Assembly: GCF_014280235.1 (NCBI RefSeq)
Contig: NZ_CP047940.1
Coordinates: 2,046,001 to 2,110,000 of the forward strand
Reading direction: 5' to 3'
DNA length: 64,000 bases
Origin: Cyanobium sp. NS01
Lineage (GTDB): Bacteria > Cyanobacteriota > Cyanobacteriia > PCC-6307 > Cyanobiaceae
Part shown: positions 1 to 8,734 of the stretch, piece after piece
How positions within the stretch are numbered: the stretch's first letter is position 1
Layout: each line of letters starts with the position of its first letter
Notes under the pieces: generated by a model
What the model saw: only the letters and a program-made list of their open reading frames with translations
Databases searched by the model: none
What the model was told of the DNA's origin: nothing
Made by a program: the position numbers and the translations under genes

Positions 1-742
1 GGCACCAGCTCTTGGAGAGGGAAAAGAACTCGATGCCATGGCTGCGCCAGCCCGGGTGGCGCAGCAGGGCCGGGGCCTCCCCGTCGAGGGCCAGGTCCAC
101 GTAGGGGTTGTCATGGGCCAGCACCACGTCGTGGCGCAGGGCCTTGTGCATGGCCGCATCCACCCAGGCCTGCTCCCCGGTGGTGGCCGTGGGGTTGTGG
201 GGGAACCCCAGCACCATCAGCTTGAGGGCCTCCCACTCGGCGGTGGACACCCGCTCGAAATCGGGACGCCAGCCGCTGGCTGCATCGAGGCGCAACAGCT
301 GGGGCCGGGCCGAGGCGAGCTGCAGGCCCCCCAGGTGGGAGGGGTAGTAGGGGTCGAGCAGCAGGGCGGCATCGCCGGGATTCAGCACCGCCAAGGGAAG
401 GTGGGCCGTGCCCTCCTGGGATCCCACCAGCAGCAGCACTTCGCGCTGCGGATCGACGGACACCCCGAAACGCCGCTGCGCCCAGGCCGCGGCGGCCTCC
501 CGGAAGGGCAGCGTGGCGTGGTGCAGGCAATAGGCCGCACTCGAGGGGGCGTCGAGGACGCGCTGCATCGCCGCGATCGCCTCGGGCGGCGGCAGCAGAT
601 CGGTGGATCCCAGGGAGAGATCGAGCAGGGGCTCCAGGCCGCTGTCGGCAGCGGCGGCCCTCAGGCTGTAGGCGCTCTTGCGTCGGTCGTTGCGGGCGAA
701 GACGCCACTTCCCAGCTGGGCCAGGCGCTCAGAGATGGGCAT
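1..742 (-). CDS. Class I PLP-dependent aminotransferase, partial (cut by window start)
   Basis: This is the N-terminal 247 codons of a fold-type I aminotransferase that runs off the left edge. The product starts MPISERLAQLGSG, contains a substrate-loop segment reading GFPHNPTATTG, and ends just after SLSKSWC, where the lysine of the LSKS motif should form the Schiff base with PLP. Overall similarity is to the LL-diaminopimelate aminotransferase/aspartate aminotransferase group. The ATG at 742 overlaps the stop of the upstream thioredoxin gene by 14 bases, so the two are probably cotranscribed. The exact substrate cannot be settled because the C-terminal half is missing. Confidence 0.85.
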   Translation of the reverse strand, partial: MPISERLAQLGSGVFARNDRRKSAYSLRAAAADSGLEPLLDLSLGSTDLLPPPEAIAAMQRVLDAPSSAAYCLHHATLPFREAAAAWAQRRFGVSVDPQREVLLLVGSQEGTAHLPLAVLNPGDAALLLDPYYPSHLGGLQLASARPQLLRLDAASGWRPDFERVSTAEWEALKLMVLGFPHNPTATTGEQAWVDAAMHKALRHDVVLAHDNPYVDLALDGEAPALLRHPGWRSHGIEFFSLSKSWC

Positions 743-1061
743 CCAGGAAGGCCTTGAGCTGGGCCTTGGCCATGGCGCCCTCATGGCGAGCCACCGGGGC
801 GCCGGCCTTGAACAGCACCAGGGTCGGCAGGCCCTGCACCTGCAGGCGGTCGCGGCTGCCGGGGTTGGGATCGGCCTCGAGCTTGCCCACCTTGAGGCGG
901 CCGGCGTAGTCGCTGGCAGCCCAGTCCATCAGCGGTGCCATCAGACGGCAGGGGCCGCACCACTGGGCCCAGACATCCACCAGCACCGCCTCGCTGCAGG
1001 CGATCACTTCAGCGTCGAAGTTGGCGTCGGTGAGATGAACGACGGACACGGCAGTGGACAC
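729..1061 (-). CDS. Thioredoxin
   Basis: A single thioredoxin domain of about 110 residues with the redox-active WCGPC motif at residues 34-38 and the expected cis-proline segment (QGLPTLVLF) near residue 75. It should act as a cytoplasmic disulfide reductase. I chose the GTG at 1061 (protein begins with STAVSVVHL) because it gives the usual family length; a GTG two codons upstream and an ATG at 1160 are also in frame, but the extra N-terminus from the latter looks like noncoding Pro/Arg-rich translation. It lies immediately upstream of, and overlaps, the aminotransferase gene. Confidence 0.9.
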   Translation of the reverse strand: MSTAVSVVHLTDANFDAEVIACSEAVLVDVWAQWCGPCRLMAPLMDWAASDYAGRLKVGKLEADPNPGSRDRLQVQGLPTLVLFKAGAPVARHEGAMAKAQLKAFLDAHL

Positions 1062-1217
1062 GGGAACAGCAGAGGGAAAGAACGGGAGCGTGGAGGGAGG
1101 GAACCCTTCGGAGCGAGGCTTCAAGGTAGGGGCCCGCCGGCACCGCTCAGGGGCAGCCAACGGTCAAGCCATGACCCCCGCGGGTGGTTCAGGGCCCATG
1201 GCGAGCAGAACGGGGGA

Positions 1218-1997
1218 TCAGAGCTTGTCGATCGAGCGCTTGAGCTCTTCGAGTTCGGCATCCACCTGGGCCACCTTCACCGGCTCCAGCTGGGGCACCG
1301 GATCGCTGTCCTTGGGCAGGGCCACAGGTTCCGGGCCGGCGGCGCCGGAGAGCCGGTTCTTGAGAGCGGCGAGCTCATCGTCCACATCGCTGCTCTCAAG
1401 CGCAGCGAACTGGCTCTCGAGGTCGGCGCCGGCCAGCTCGGCCGCCGCCTGGCTGCGGGCCTCCAGGTTCTGCACCTTTTCCTCCATGCGCTCGAAGGCC
1501 GCCATCGAGGAGTTGGTGCCGAGGTTGCCCACGGCGCTCTGGAGCTGCTCCTGGGCCTGGGCAGCCTGGGCCCGGGCCTTGAGCATGTCCTTCTTGGTCT
1601 TGGCCTCGGCGATCTTGGCCTCCAGCGCCACCAGGCTCTTCTTGAGCGCGTCCACCTGGCCGGCCTGGCTGTTGAGCTGGGCGTTGAGCGCGGTGGCGGT
1701 GTCGTCGTAGGTCTTGCGGCGGGTGAGGGCCTCGCGGGCGAGGTCGTCCTCCCCCTTCTGGAGGGCCAGTTCGGCGCGCTGATACCAGGTCTTGGACTGG
1801 CTCTCCGCCTGTTCGGCCTGGTTGGCGATCCGCTTCTGACTGGCAATGGCCGTGGCCACCGCCTGGCGGAGCTTGATCAGGTCGGACTGCATGTCCGCGA
1901 CGGACTGGTCAAGGATCTTGGAGGGATCCTCCATGCTGCCGATCGCCGCATTGGCGTTGGCACGGAGCAGTCGGCTGAGGCGGTCAAAAAAGCCCAT
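1218..1997 (-). CDS. vipp1: Vipp1/IM30 (PspA family) membrane remodelling protein
   Basis: A 259-residue, almost wholly helical protein beginning MGFFDRLSRLLRANANAA, the classic amphipathic N-terminal helix of PspA/IM30. Long coiled-coil segments follow, with MEDPSKILDQ near residue 22. The C-terminus has an extra segment ending in a short helix (VDAELEELKRSIDKL) separated by a Pro-rich linker, the hallmark of Vipp1 as opposed to PspA. In cyanobacteria Vipp1 assembles ESCRT-III-like rings and maintains thylakoid membranes. It is a single-gene unit read leftwards, 156 bases from the thioredoxin start. Confidence 0.92.
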   Translation of the reverse strand: MGFFDRLSRLLRANANAAIGSMEDPSKILDQSVADMQSDLIKLRQAVATAIASQKRIANQAEQAESQSKTWYQRAELALQKGEDDLAREALTRRKTYDDTATALNAQLNSQAGQVDALKKSLVALEAKIAEAKTKKDMLKARAQAAQAQEQLQSAVGNLGTNSSMAAFERMEEKVQNLEARSQAAAELAGADLESQFAALESSDVDDELAALKNRLSGAAGPEPVALPKDSDPVPQLEPVKVAQVDAELEELKRSIDKL

Positions 1998-2186
1998 GGC
2001 GCAGCTGGGGGCAAGGCCAGAGGCTAACCATGAACGCCACCGGCGTCTGATCGGAGCGGCACCATCGCGCTCAGGACTCAGAATGGGGGCAGGATCTGAT
2101 TGGCGGCAATGGCAGGGTCGCAGCGACAGCGGAGCCGCGGCAATGCCCCGGCCACGGGTCAGCGCCGTATCGGCAGCATCACGGTG

Positions 2187-2684
2187 ATGGTGCCGGCCAG
2201 CCACCCGCCGGCCACGGCCCTGGCCCAGTGCCTCGACACCCTGCAGCAGCAGTGGCAGCGCCAGGGCAACCTGGGGGCGCTCTGGCAGCGCTGGCCGACG
2301 CTGGCGGGTCCCCAACTGGCCCCACACTGCCGCCCCCTGCGCCTGCAGGGCTCGGTGCTCACGGTGGGAGCCGCCCCCGGCCCCTGGCTGCAGGCCCTGC
2401 AGTACAACCGCCACCAGTTGCTGGGCAGCCTGCGGGCCGCCGGCTTTGCCGTGCGGGAAGTGCGCCTCACCCAGCACCATCCAGTCACCCAGCCCGGTCT
2501 GGCCGCTGAAGAGACAGCAGGCAGCTGGGCCCGGCACCCCAGCCGGGTGGATGTGCACGGCATGGCCACCTGCCCCGGCTGCCACTGCCCAGCCCCCGCC
2601 GGGGAGATGGCCCGCTGGGGCAGCTGCAGCTTCTGCCGCCGCCAGCTCCTCGCCGAGAACCCCGTCAGCGGCAGCCCTCAGTAG
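2187..2684 (+). CDS. DUF721 (DciA-like) protein with C-terminal zinc-ribbon-like motif
   Basis: About 165 residues. The central part (LDTLQQQWQRQGNLGALW, then WPTLAGPQLAPHCRPLRL) is the DUF721 domain found in DciA, the DnaB helicase operator of many bacteria that lack DnaC. The C-terminus adds two CxxC-type knuckles (CPGC and CSFC, 17 residues apart), which suggests a bound zinc ion. The start is uncertain: ATG 2187 is used, a GTG directly precedes it, and an ATG at 2100 in the same frame would add 29 basic residues. It converges with the glycosyltransferase on the other strand and overlaps it by 7 bases. Confidence 0.75.
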   Translation: MVPASHPPATALAQCLDTLQQQWQRQGNLGALWQRWPTLAGPQLAPHCRPLRLQGSVLTVGAAPGPWLQALQYNRHQLLGSLRAAGFAVREVRLTQHHPVTQPGLAAEETAGSWARHPSRVDVHGMATCPGCHCPAPAGEMARWGSCSFCRRQLLAENPVSGSPQ

Positions 2685-4504
2685 CGCTCGGGCCGCGGAT
2701 CCTGCCAATCGGGCCGTACACCGGCGGCGGCCAGTGCCGCGGCCCGGCGCTCCAGGCGCTGGCGATCCAGGCGCCAGAGCCGATAGATGCCGGAGGAGGC
2801 CAGCAGCTCGGGCTCCAGAGCGCGCCAGTGGGGCCGCTCAGCCGTGGCGGCATCGATCACCAGCAGCACCGAAGGCTGCTGCTCCGCCCCGCTCGGCTCC
2901 TGACCCCGGCGACGCTCCCGGCCCAGGCGATCGGCCAGGTTCACCAGCCCCGTGGCCGGTGCCCCCTCGTAGATCACCACACGGCGGCTGTAGTAGTGCA
3001 GCGAGGGCTTCAACATGCCCACCATGGCCAGGGGCTGGTCAGGCGTCTGGTGCTGCCGCACGGCGCTGGCCATGGCCCGCACCGGCAGGCCCCGCAGCCG
3101 ATCCCCCAGCTGCCAGCTGGGCAGCAGCACCAGCGGCACGAACAGCAGCAGCGGCACCTGCAGGGCCGCCAGCCCCGGCAGCGGCTGACGCCGCCACCAC
3201 AGCACCGCCCCCACTAGGGCCGCCAGGCCGTAACAGGCGGCGGCGAGGGCCAGCAGCCTCGACTCCAACAGCTCCTGGGGCAGCGACGGCATCTCCGGCG
3301 TGATCACCAGCGGCAGCCACAGGGGGGCAGCGGCGAAAGCAAGGGCCATCACCAGGCTCAACAGCACCGTGCTGACTGCAGCCCAACCCCAGCCCCAGCG
3401 CTTCGCCTGGGCCCGCTGGGCCGCCAGGGCCACCAGCCCCCCCGCCGCAGGCGTGGCGGGCAGCCAGTAACTGGGCAGTTTGGTGGCCGCCAGGGTGAAG
3501 AACAGCAGCACCGCCAGCAGCCAGCAGGCGCTGTAGCGCTGCAGCGACAGGGCCGGGGGCAGCGGCGCCACCGGAACCGGGCGCCAGCGCCAGGCCTCGC
3601 CCCCCCTGAGGCCCTGCACCAGGCCCAGCAGCAGCACGGGGCTCCAGGGCAGGCTGGCCAGCAGCAGCACCGGCCCGAAAAACCACCAGGGCTGGGAGTG
3701 GTTGTTCACCGCAGCCGTGAAGCGCTGCAGGTTGTGGTAGCCGAAGAAACTGCGCCAGAAGGGCTCCCCCTCCACCGCCAGGGCCAGGCCGTACCAGGGC
3801 AGGCTCAGGGCCGCCGTGATCGCCAGTCCCGGCAGCGGCCGCAGCCGACACCAGAGCCGCGCCAGGTCACCCTGCAGCCAGCCGAACAGCAGCTGGGTGA
3901 GGCCGAGCAACAGCACCGCCACCGGCCCCTTGGCGAGCACCGCCAGGCCCAGCCAGAGCCAGCCCCACCACCAGCCGCGGCCGCCCGCGGCGTAGCAGCG
4001 CCAGCAGAGCAGCAGGCTGAGGCCCAGGCAACCGGAAAAGAGGCCGTCGCTCACCGCGATCCGTCCCCACAGCAGCACCAGAGGCGAGAGGGCGAAGGCC
4101 ACGGCGGCCGTCAGGGCAGCCAGGGCGGCACGGCGGCCGTGCTGGGGCCAGCGCAGCAGGGTGTCGGCCAGGGCCAGCATCAGCCCGATCGTGGCCAGGG
4201 CTGAGGGCAGCCGGGCCGCCCAGGTGCCCAGGGGGTTCCACCACCCCTGGCCGGGAAGGGCATAGACCAGGCCCATCCCCCAGTACACCAGTGGCGGCTT
4301 GTCGTAGCGCGGCAGGCCGTTGACCCACGGAATCAGCCAGTCGCCGGCCTCGGCCATCGCCCGGGCCGAGGCGGCGAACAGCGGCGGCGTCTCGTCCACC
4401 AGGCCGCTGACCCCCAGCTGCCACAGAAACAGCACCACCCCCAGGCCAAGACACAGCAGCAGCACCCGGCGACGCTGGCAGGTGGGAACTGGAGCAGGGG
4501 TCAC
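2678..4504 (-). CDS. ArnT/PMT-like membrane glycosyltransferase
   Basis: A 608-residue integral membrane protein with at least ten hydrophobic segments. Near the N-terminus it has GLVDETPPLFAASARAMAE, matching the first periplasmic loop of the GT-C (family 39/83) glycosyltransferases, where an acidic residue of a D-E pair is catalytic. RYDKPPLVYW follows at about residue 65, again typical of ArnT-like enzymes. Such proteins transfer a sugar from a polyprenyl-phosphate donor to a lipid or protein on the outer face of the membrane. The acceptor is unknown. It is the last gene of a leftward group with the pteridine glucosyltransferase and a DMT transporter. Confidence 0.85.
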   Translation of the reverse strand: MTPAPVPTCQRRRVLLLCLGLGVVLFLWQLGVSGLVDETPPLFAASARAMAEAGDWLIPWVNGLPRYDKPPLVYWGMGLVYALPGQGWWNPLGTWAARLPSALATIGLMLALADTLLRWPQHGRRAALAALTAAVAFALSPLVLLWGRIAVSDGLFSGCLGLSLLLCWRCYAAGGRGWWWGWLWLGLAVLAKGPVAVLLLGLTQLLFGWLQGDLARLWCRLRPLPGLAITAALSLPWYGLALAVEGEPFWRSFFGYHNLQRFTAAVNNHSQPWWFFGPVLLLASLPWSPVLLLGLVQGLRGGEAWRWRPVPVAPLPPALSLQRYSACWLLAVLLFFTLAATKLPSYWLPATPAAGGLVALAAQRAQAKRWGWGWAAVSTVLLSLVMALAFAAAPLWLPLVITPEMPSLPQELLESRLLALAAACYGLAALVGAVLWWRRQPLPGLAALQVPLLLFVPLVLLPSWQLGDRLRGLPVRAMASAVRQHQTPDQPLAMVGMLKPSLHYYSRRVVIYEGAPATGLVNLADRLGRERRRGQEPSGAEQQPSVLLVIDAATAERPHWRALEPELLASSGIYRLWRLDRQRLERRAAALAAAGVRPDWQDPRPERY

Positions 4505-4528
4505 AGGGCCCAGGGAACTGGGGCGACC

Positions 4529-5653
4529 CTATCTGCGCCGGGCGGGGCCACCCTCCGCTGCAGCACCTCCCCCCTGCAGTCCCGCCTCCCGCCACACCTC
4601 CTCCAGCCAGCCCTCGATCCGCTCGGCGAACACCGCCCGCGAGCAGTGGCGCTCCGCCCAGCGTCGGCAGGCCGCCCGCTCCACCCCCAGCGCCCGTTCG
4701 GTGGCCAACGCCAGGGCCGCCCGGTCATCGGCAGCCGCGAGGGCACCGGTAAGCCCCTCCTGCACCAGTTCCCCCGGGCCACCGCGGGCATAGGCGGCCA
4801 CCGGCACACCACAGGCCATGGCCTCCACCACCACGTTGCCGAAGGCCTCGTTCCACTTCGGGGTGTTGAGCAGCACCGCGCAGCGCCCCAGCTCGCGCTG
4901 CAACTGCTCGGTGGGCAGAAACCCCCGCCACTGCAGCGTGCCGGGGGGCACAGAGCTCTCCACCCAGCGGGCATAGGCCGGATCCTGGGGCAGACCCCAC
5001 ACCGCCAGGGGAATCTGCAGCTGAGCCGCCACGGCCGCCGCATCCTCCAGGCCCTTCTCGGGGGCGATGCGGCCGGCCCAGCCCAGCAGCCGCTCCGGCT
5101 GGGGATTGAAGCCGTACTGATCCAGATCAAAACCGTTGCCCACCAGCCGCGGCGCTGCCGGCAGGCTGAAATCGGCGGCCTGGGCGGCGGTGTGAAAGGC
5201 CAGGCGCCCCGGCTGGCGGGCCGCCACCTCGGCGATCACCGCATCCATCGCCTCGCCCACCGATCCCATGCTGATCAGGTGGGCCAGGGGCGTGGTCACG
5301 TGGGGCGTGAGCCAGAGCGGCAGCCAGTCGTAGGCAAGGTTCAGGATCACATCGGCGCGATGCTGCTCGCTCAGGGCCCGTCGCCAGAGGCGGGGCAGCA
5401 GGCCATCGGCCGGGATCAGCAGCGGGCTGTGGCGCTCCTGGTGCTGGCAGCTGGGCTGGGCCTCACCACGCTCCAGCCAGAGCTCAGCGCCGCCGCAGCT
5501 GGCCGGCAGCCGGGAGCCCTCGGCGGCCAGCACCATCACCTGGTGGCCGCGCTGCAGCAGCCCCGCCACCAGGGAGAGGGCCGTGAGCTCCACACCGCCA
5601 CCGGCGCCGCTGCCCAGGGGGCCCATCGGGGTGGTCACCACCAGGATGCGCAT
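4529..5653 (-). CDS. UDP-glucose:tetrahydrobiopterin glucosyltransferase-like (GT4)
   Basis: A GT-B fold family 4 glycosyltransferase of 374 residues. The N-terminus (PMGPLGSGAGGGVELTA) is very close to cyanobacterial BGluT, which attaches glucose to tetrahydrobiopterin. The C-terminal donor domain has GWAGRIAPEKGLEDA and the acidic pair of WNEAFGNVVVEAMACGVPV typical of GT4 enzymes. Pteridine glucosides are abundant in cyanobacteria and are tied to light sensing and UV tolerance. The ATG at 5653 shares one base with the TGA of the upstream DMT gene, so the two are translationally coupled. The family call is firm; the biopterin acceptor is inferred from the N-terminal similarity. Confidence 0.82.
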   Translation of the reverse strand: MRILVVTTPMGPLGSGAGGGVELTALSLVAGLLQRGHQVMVLAAEGSRLPASCGGAELWLERGEAQPSCQHQERHSPLLIPADGLLPRLWRRALSEQHRADVILNLAYDWLPLWLTPHVTTPLAHLISMGSVGEAMDAVIAEVAARQPGRLAFHTAAQAADFSLPAAPRLVGNGFDLDQYGFNPQPERLLGWAGRIAPEKGLEDAAAVAAQLQIPLAVWGLPQDPAYARWVESSVPPGTLQWRGFLPTEQLQRELGRCAVLLNTPKWNEAFGNVVVEAMACGVPVAAYARGGPGELVQEGLTGALAAADDRAALALATERALGVERAACRRWAERHCSRAVFAERIEGWLEEVWREAGLQGGGAAAEGGPARRR

Positions 5654-6588
5654 CAGAGCGGTCCTCCCCAGAGCTGCTGGCGGCGGTTGATCAGCAGCAC
5701 CGACACCATCGCCAGCCCGGCCCCCAGCCACTGCAGCGGCGAGAGCCGCTCCTGCAGCCACACCACCCCACAGAGCACGGCAAACACGGGAGTCAGGAAG
5801 GTGAGAGCGGTGAAGCCGGTGAGATCACCGCTGCTCGCGAACCAGAAGAACAAGCCGTAGGCCAGGGCGCTGCCCAGCAGGCTGGCGTAGGCCATCAGGC
5901 CCCACTGCAGCGACGACCAGGCCGGCAGCCAGGGGCCACCCGAGGCCAGCAGCGGCGCCCCGTGCAGCGCCAGCAGCGGCAGACCCCCCAGCAGCATGTG
6001 CCAGCCGGTGACCGCCAGCGGATCGCTGTGGCGCACGGCATAGCGGCAGAGCACCGTGCCCACCGCCATCGCCACCGCCGCGGCCAGCATCCAGAGCTCG
6101 CCATGGCTCCAGGCCCGCTGATCCGGCACCAGGGGTCCTTCCAGCCACCAGTGGCGCAGCACGGCGGCCGGCAGACCCAGGCAGAGGATGCCCAGCAGCC
6201 CGAGCACCAGCCCCAGCCAGCCCACCGGGTTGATCGCCTCGCCGAACAGGCTGCGGGCCATCAGGGCCACCAGCAGGGGCTGGGAGTCGATCAGCACCGA
6301 GCCCAGGCCAGCCCCGGTCTGCACCAGGCCCCGGGCCAGCAAGCCCTGGAACAGGGCCCCGTCCACCAGGGCGAAGGCGAGCAGCCAGGGCCAGTCAGCG
6401 CGGTGGATGGCAAGGGGACGGCCCAGCAGCAGCGCCGCCAGCAGCAGCAGCACCCCGGCCGGCAGCAGCCGCAGGGTGGCCACCAGCAGGGGCCCGCCGT
6501 CGCTGAGCAGCGGGCGCATGGCCGCCATCGCCGTGCCCCAGAGGGCGAACGGCAACAGCATCAGCAGCCAGCGCAGGGCCTGGGGCAT
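5653..6588 (-). CDS. EamA/DMT-family transporter
   Basis: A 311-residue protein with about ten membrane helices in two tandem EamA repeats (roughly residues 8-140 and 160-305). Each repeat ends with the typical pattern, for example TALTFLTPVFAVLCGVVWLQE before the final helices. These transporters export or exchange small metabolites; the substrate cannot be read from sequence. It is the first gene of the leftward trio with the pteridine glucosyltransferase and the ArnT-like enzyme, so export of a glycosylated metabolite is a possible but unproven link. It diverges from sppA with 63 bases between the two starts. Confidence 0.88.
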   Translation of the reverse strand: MPQALRWLLMLLPFALWGTAMAAMRPLLSDGGPLLVATLRLLPAGVLLLLAALLLGRPLAIHRADWPWLLAFALVDGALFQGLLARGLVQTGAGLGSVLIDSQPLLVALMARSLFGEAINPVGWLGLVLGLLGILCLGLPAAVLRHWWLEGPLVPDQRAWSHGELWMLAAAVAMAVGTVLCRYAVRHSDPLAVTGWHMLLGGLPLLALHGAPLLASGGPWLPAWSSLQWGLMAYASLLGSALAYGLFFWFASSGDLTGFTALTFLTPVFAVLCGVVWLQERLSPLQWLGAGLAMVSVLLINRRQQLWGGPL

Positions 6589-6651
6589 GGGGGCGGTTTT
6601 CAAGGCCGGTGGAGGCTTCTTTTTAAGATCCGGCAACCACACAAGAGTTCC

Positions 6652-7464
6652 ATGGTCTGGCCCTGGCGCCGCAAGACACGCCGCACCATGGCGCGGATCG
6701 CCATCGAAGGCCCCATCGGCGGGGGCACGCGCACCAGGGTGCTGAAGGCCCTGCGCCAGGTGGAGCAACGGGAGTGCCCGGCCCTGCTGCTGCGGATCGA
6801 CAGTCCCGGCGGCACGGTGGGCGACAGCCAGGAGATCCATGCCGCCCTGCTGCGGCTGCGTCAGAAGGGCTGCCGGGTGGTGGCCAGTTTCGGCAACATC
6901 TCCGCCTCCGGGGGGGTGTACATCGGCGTGGCGGCCGAGAAGATCGTGGCCAACCCCGGCAGCATCACCGGCTCGATCGGCGTGATCCTGCGGGGCAACA
7001 ACCTCTCGAAGCTGCTGAAGCGGCTCGGCGTGAGCTTCGAAACGGTGAAGAGCGGCCTCTACAAAGACATCCTCTCGCCGGATCGGGCCCTGAGCGAGGC
7101 GGAACGGGAGCTGCTGCAGAGCCTGATCGACTCCAGCTATCACCAGTTCGTGGGCGCCGTGGCCGAGGGCCGCGGGCTCGAGACCAAGGCGGTGCGGGCC
7201 TTCGCCGATGGGCGCGTGTTCAGTGGGGCCCAGGCGCTGGAGCTGGGGCTGGTGGACGCGCTGGGGGATGAGGAGGCCGCCCGCCGCCTGGTGGCCGACC
7301 TGGCCGGGCTGGATGCGGAGAAGACCCGGCCGATCACCTTCGGGGCGCCACCCAGGCGCTTCGCCGGCCTGATCCCCGGCCGCAGCCAGGTGGATCGGCT
7401 GCAGCAGCTGCTCAGCCTGGAGCTCGGCTGGTGCGGCCAGCCCCTGTGGCTGTTCCGCCCATGA
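6652..7464 (+). CDS. sppA: Signal peptide peptidase SppA (S49 family, short form)
   Basis: A 270-residue serine protease of the S49 family. Motifs are LLRIDSPGGTVGDS near residue 45, the nucleophile serine in NISASGGVYIG near residue 85, and the general-base lysine in KSGLYKDILSP near residue 140, which form the Ser-Lys dyad. The short single-domain form resembles Bacillus SppA, but no N-terminal membrane helix is visible with this start. It degrades cleaved signal peptides and membrane fragments. ATG 6652 is used because upstream in-frame sequence lies inside the divergent transporter. Its stop overlaps the aroH start (ATGA). Confidence 0.9.
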   Translation: MVWPWRRKTRRTMARIAIEGPIGGGTRTRVLKALRQVEQRECPALLLRIDSPGGTVGDSQEIHAALLRLRQKGCRVVASFGNISASGGVYIGVAAEKIVANPGSITGSIGVILRGNNLSKLLKRLGVSFETVKSGLYKDILSPDRALSEAERELLQSLIDSSYHQFVGAVAEGRGLETKAVRAFADGRVFSGAQALELGLVDALGDEEAARRLVADLAGLDAEKTRPITFGAPPRRFAGLIPGRSQVDRLQQLLSLELGWCGQPLWLFRP

Positions 7465-7835
7465 GCGGCGGGCTGCAGCTGCGGGCCCTGCGCGGGGCCA
7501 CCACCTGCCAGGCGAACACGGCGGCTGCCATCGACGAGGCCGTGGCGGAACTGATGCAGGCGCTGGTGGAGCGCAATGGCCTGGAAGGCCATCAGGTGCT
7601 CTCGGTGACCTTCTCGGTGACCACGGACCTCGACGCCTGCTTCCCGGCCGCGATCGCCAGGCGCCGCGCTGGCTGGGAGCATGTTGCCCTGCTCGACTGT
7701 CAGCAGATGGCGGTGGCAGGGGATCTGACCCACTGCATCCGCCTGCTGGCCCACGCCTGGATGGATCCGGATCGCCAGCCCTGCCATCCCTATCTGCGGG
7801 GCGCGAGCCGCCTGCGGCCCGACCGCGCCAGCTAG
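7461..7835 (+). CDS. aroH: Chorismate mutase, AroH class
   Basis: A 124-residue monofunctional AroH-type chorismate mutase, converting chorismate to prephenate for Phe/Tyr synthesis. The N-terminal arginine of LRALRGAT corresponds to the active-site Arg7 of the Bacillus enzyme and the arginine of CIRLLAHAW to Arg90. The position matching the Bacillus active-site glutamate (Glu78) appears to be glutamine in LLDCQQMAV; I believe this is shared by other cyanobacterial homologues but could not check. The gene overlaps sppA by four bases, implying coupled translation. Confidence 0.9.
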   Translation: MSGGLQLRALRGATTCQANTAAAIDEAVAELMQALVERNGLEGHQVLSVTFSVTTDLDACFPAAIARRRAGWEHVALLDCQQMAVAGDLTHCIRLLAHAWMDPDRQPCHPYLRGASRLRPDRAS

Positions 7836-7907
7836 CCCGCCGACCACCTGAGCCCGCAGCGCTCCGTCCGCTCTGCTGGGATTGAGGGATTGATCGGAGC
7901 AGGCCCC

Positions 7908-8510
7908 ATGGGTTTCCACCCACCACGCCGCCCCCTGGCCCTTGCCGTGGCAGCGGGTCTCGGTACCGCCGCCCTCAGCGCCCTGAGTCTGCTGAGCCCT
8001 GCGGCCCTGCAGCCGCCGGCCCGTGCCCAGGGCACCCCTGGCTTGCTGGAGTTCCGCTGGGAGAACAGCCGCGACTACCGCAAGCTCTATTTCTTCATGA
8101 CCAACACCCAGCGCCTGCAGCGCTCGGAGTACTACCTGGTGCTGCGCCCGAAGGACCGCAAGACGGCCATCCTCAAGCTCAGCGTCACGATCCCCGATCA
8201 CTTTGACGCCAAGATCGATCCCAGCCGGGTGGAGCTCTGCAGGATGAGCAAGGGCGGCATGCTGTCGCGCACGCGCTGCCTGGAGACCATCCCCGCCACG
8301 ATCGAGATCGCCGAGAACGGCGGTGCCATTGAGATCTTCCCCGACACGCCGGTGTCTGACACCGACACCATCGGTGTGTACATGCGGCTGTTCAACCCCT
8401 TTGACGTGGGGATGTACCAGTTCAATGCCCTGGCCCAGGCCCCCGGCGAGGTGCCGATCTCGGGCTACCTGGGCAGCTGGCTGATCCAGATCGACCCGCC
8501 CAGCAACTGA
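7908..8510 (+). CDS. Secreted DUF2808 family protein
   Basis: About 200 residues with an N-terminal signal peptide: basic residues, a hydrophobic stretch to about residue 33, then a probable cleavage site near PPARAQG. The mature part contains [19 protein letters not shown] and [19 protein letters not shown], which match the cyanobacteria-specific DUF2808 family. The function of the family is not known; an envelope location is likely. ATG 7908 is chosen because it begins directly before the signal peptide; an in-frame start at 7890 would add six residues. Confidence 0.82.
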   Translation: MGFHPPRRPLALAVAAGLGTAALSALSLLSPAALQPPARAQGTPGLLEFRWENSRDYRKLYFFMTNTQRLQRSEYYLVLRPKDRKTAILKLSVTIPDHFDAKIDPSRVELCRMSKGGMLSRTRCLETIPATIEIAENGGAIEIFPDTPVSDTDTIGVYMRLFNPFDVGMYQFNALAQAPGEVPISGYLGSWLIQIDPPSN

Positions 8511-8592
8511 GTTCAGGCCAGGCGGCGCAAGCTGGCCTGATAGCTTGATCGATCACCAGTCAACACGCGACGGAAGGAGCGAACAGAGAGCC

Positions 8593-8730
8593 ATGACCAA
8601 GCGAACCCTGGGGGGCACGAGCCGCAAGCGCAAGCGGGTTTCTGGTTTCCGAGTGCGCATGCGCAGTCACACCGGCCGCCGTGTGATCCGCACCCGTCGT
8701 CGTCGCGGCCGCTCCCGCCTGGCCGTCTGA
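8593..8730 (+). CDS. rpmH: 50S ribosomal protein L34
   Basis: A 45-residue, extremely basic protein starting [19 protein letters not shown] and containing the [14 protein letters not shown] core of L34. It sits in the large ribosomal subunit. A purine-rich ribosome binding site (GAAGGAGCG) lies about 15-20 bases upstream of the ATG. The gene is followed after four bases by rnpA, the ancient rpmH-rnpA order near yidC. Confidence 0.97.
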   Translation: MTKRTLGGTSRKRKRVSGFRVRMRSHTGRRVIRTRRRRGRSRLAV

Positions 8731-8734
8731 ACCC

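Noticed and set aside
5962-6651. 230-codon N-terminal extension of sppA
   Set aside because: It runs antisense through the DMT transporter; the conserved S49 sequence begins only after ATG 6652.
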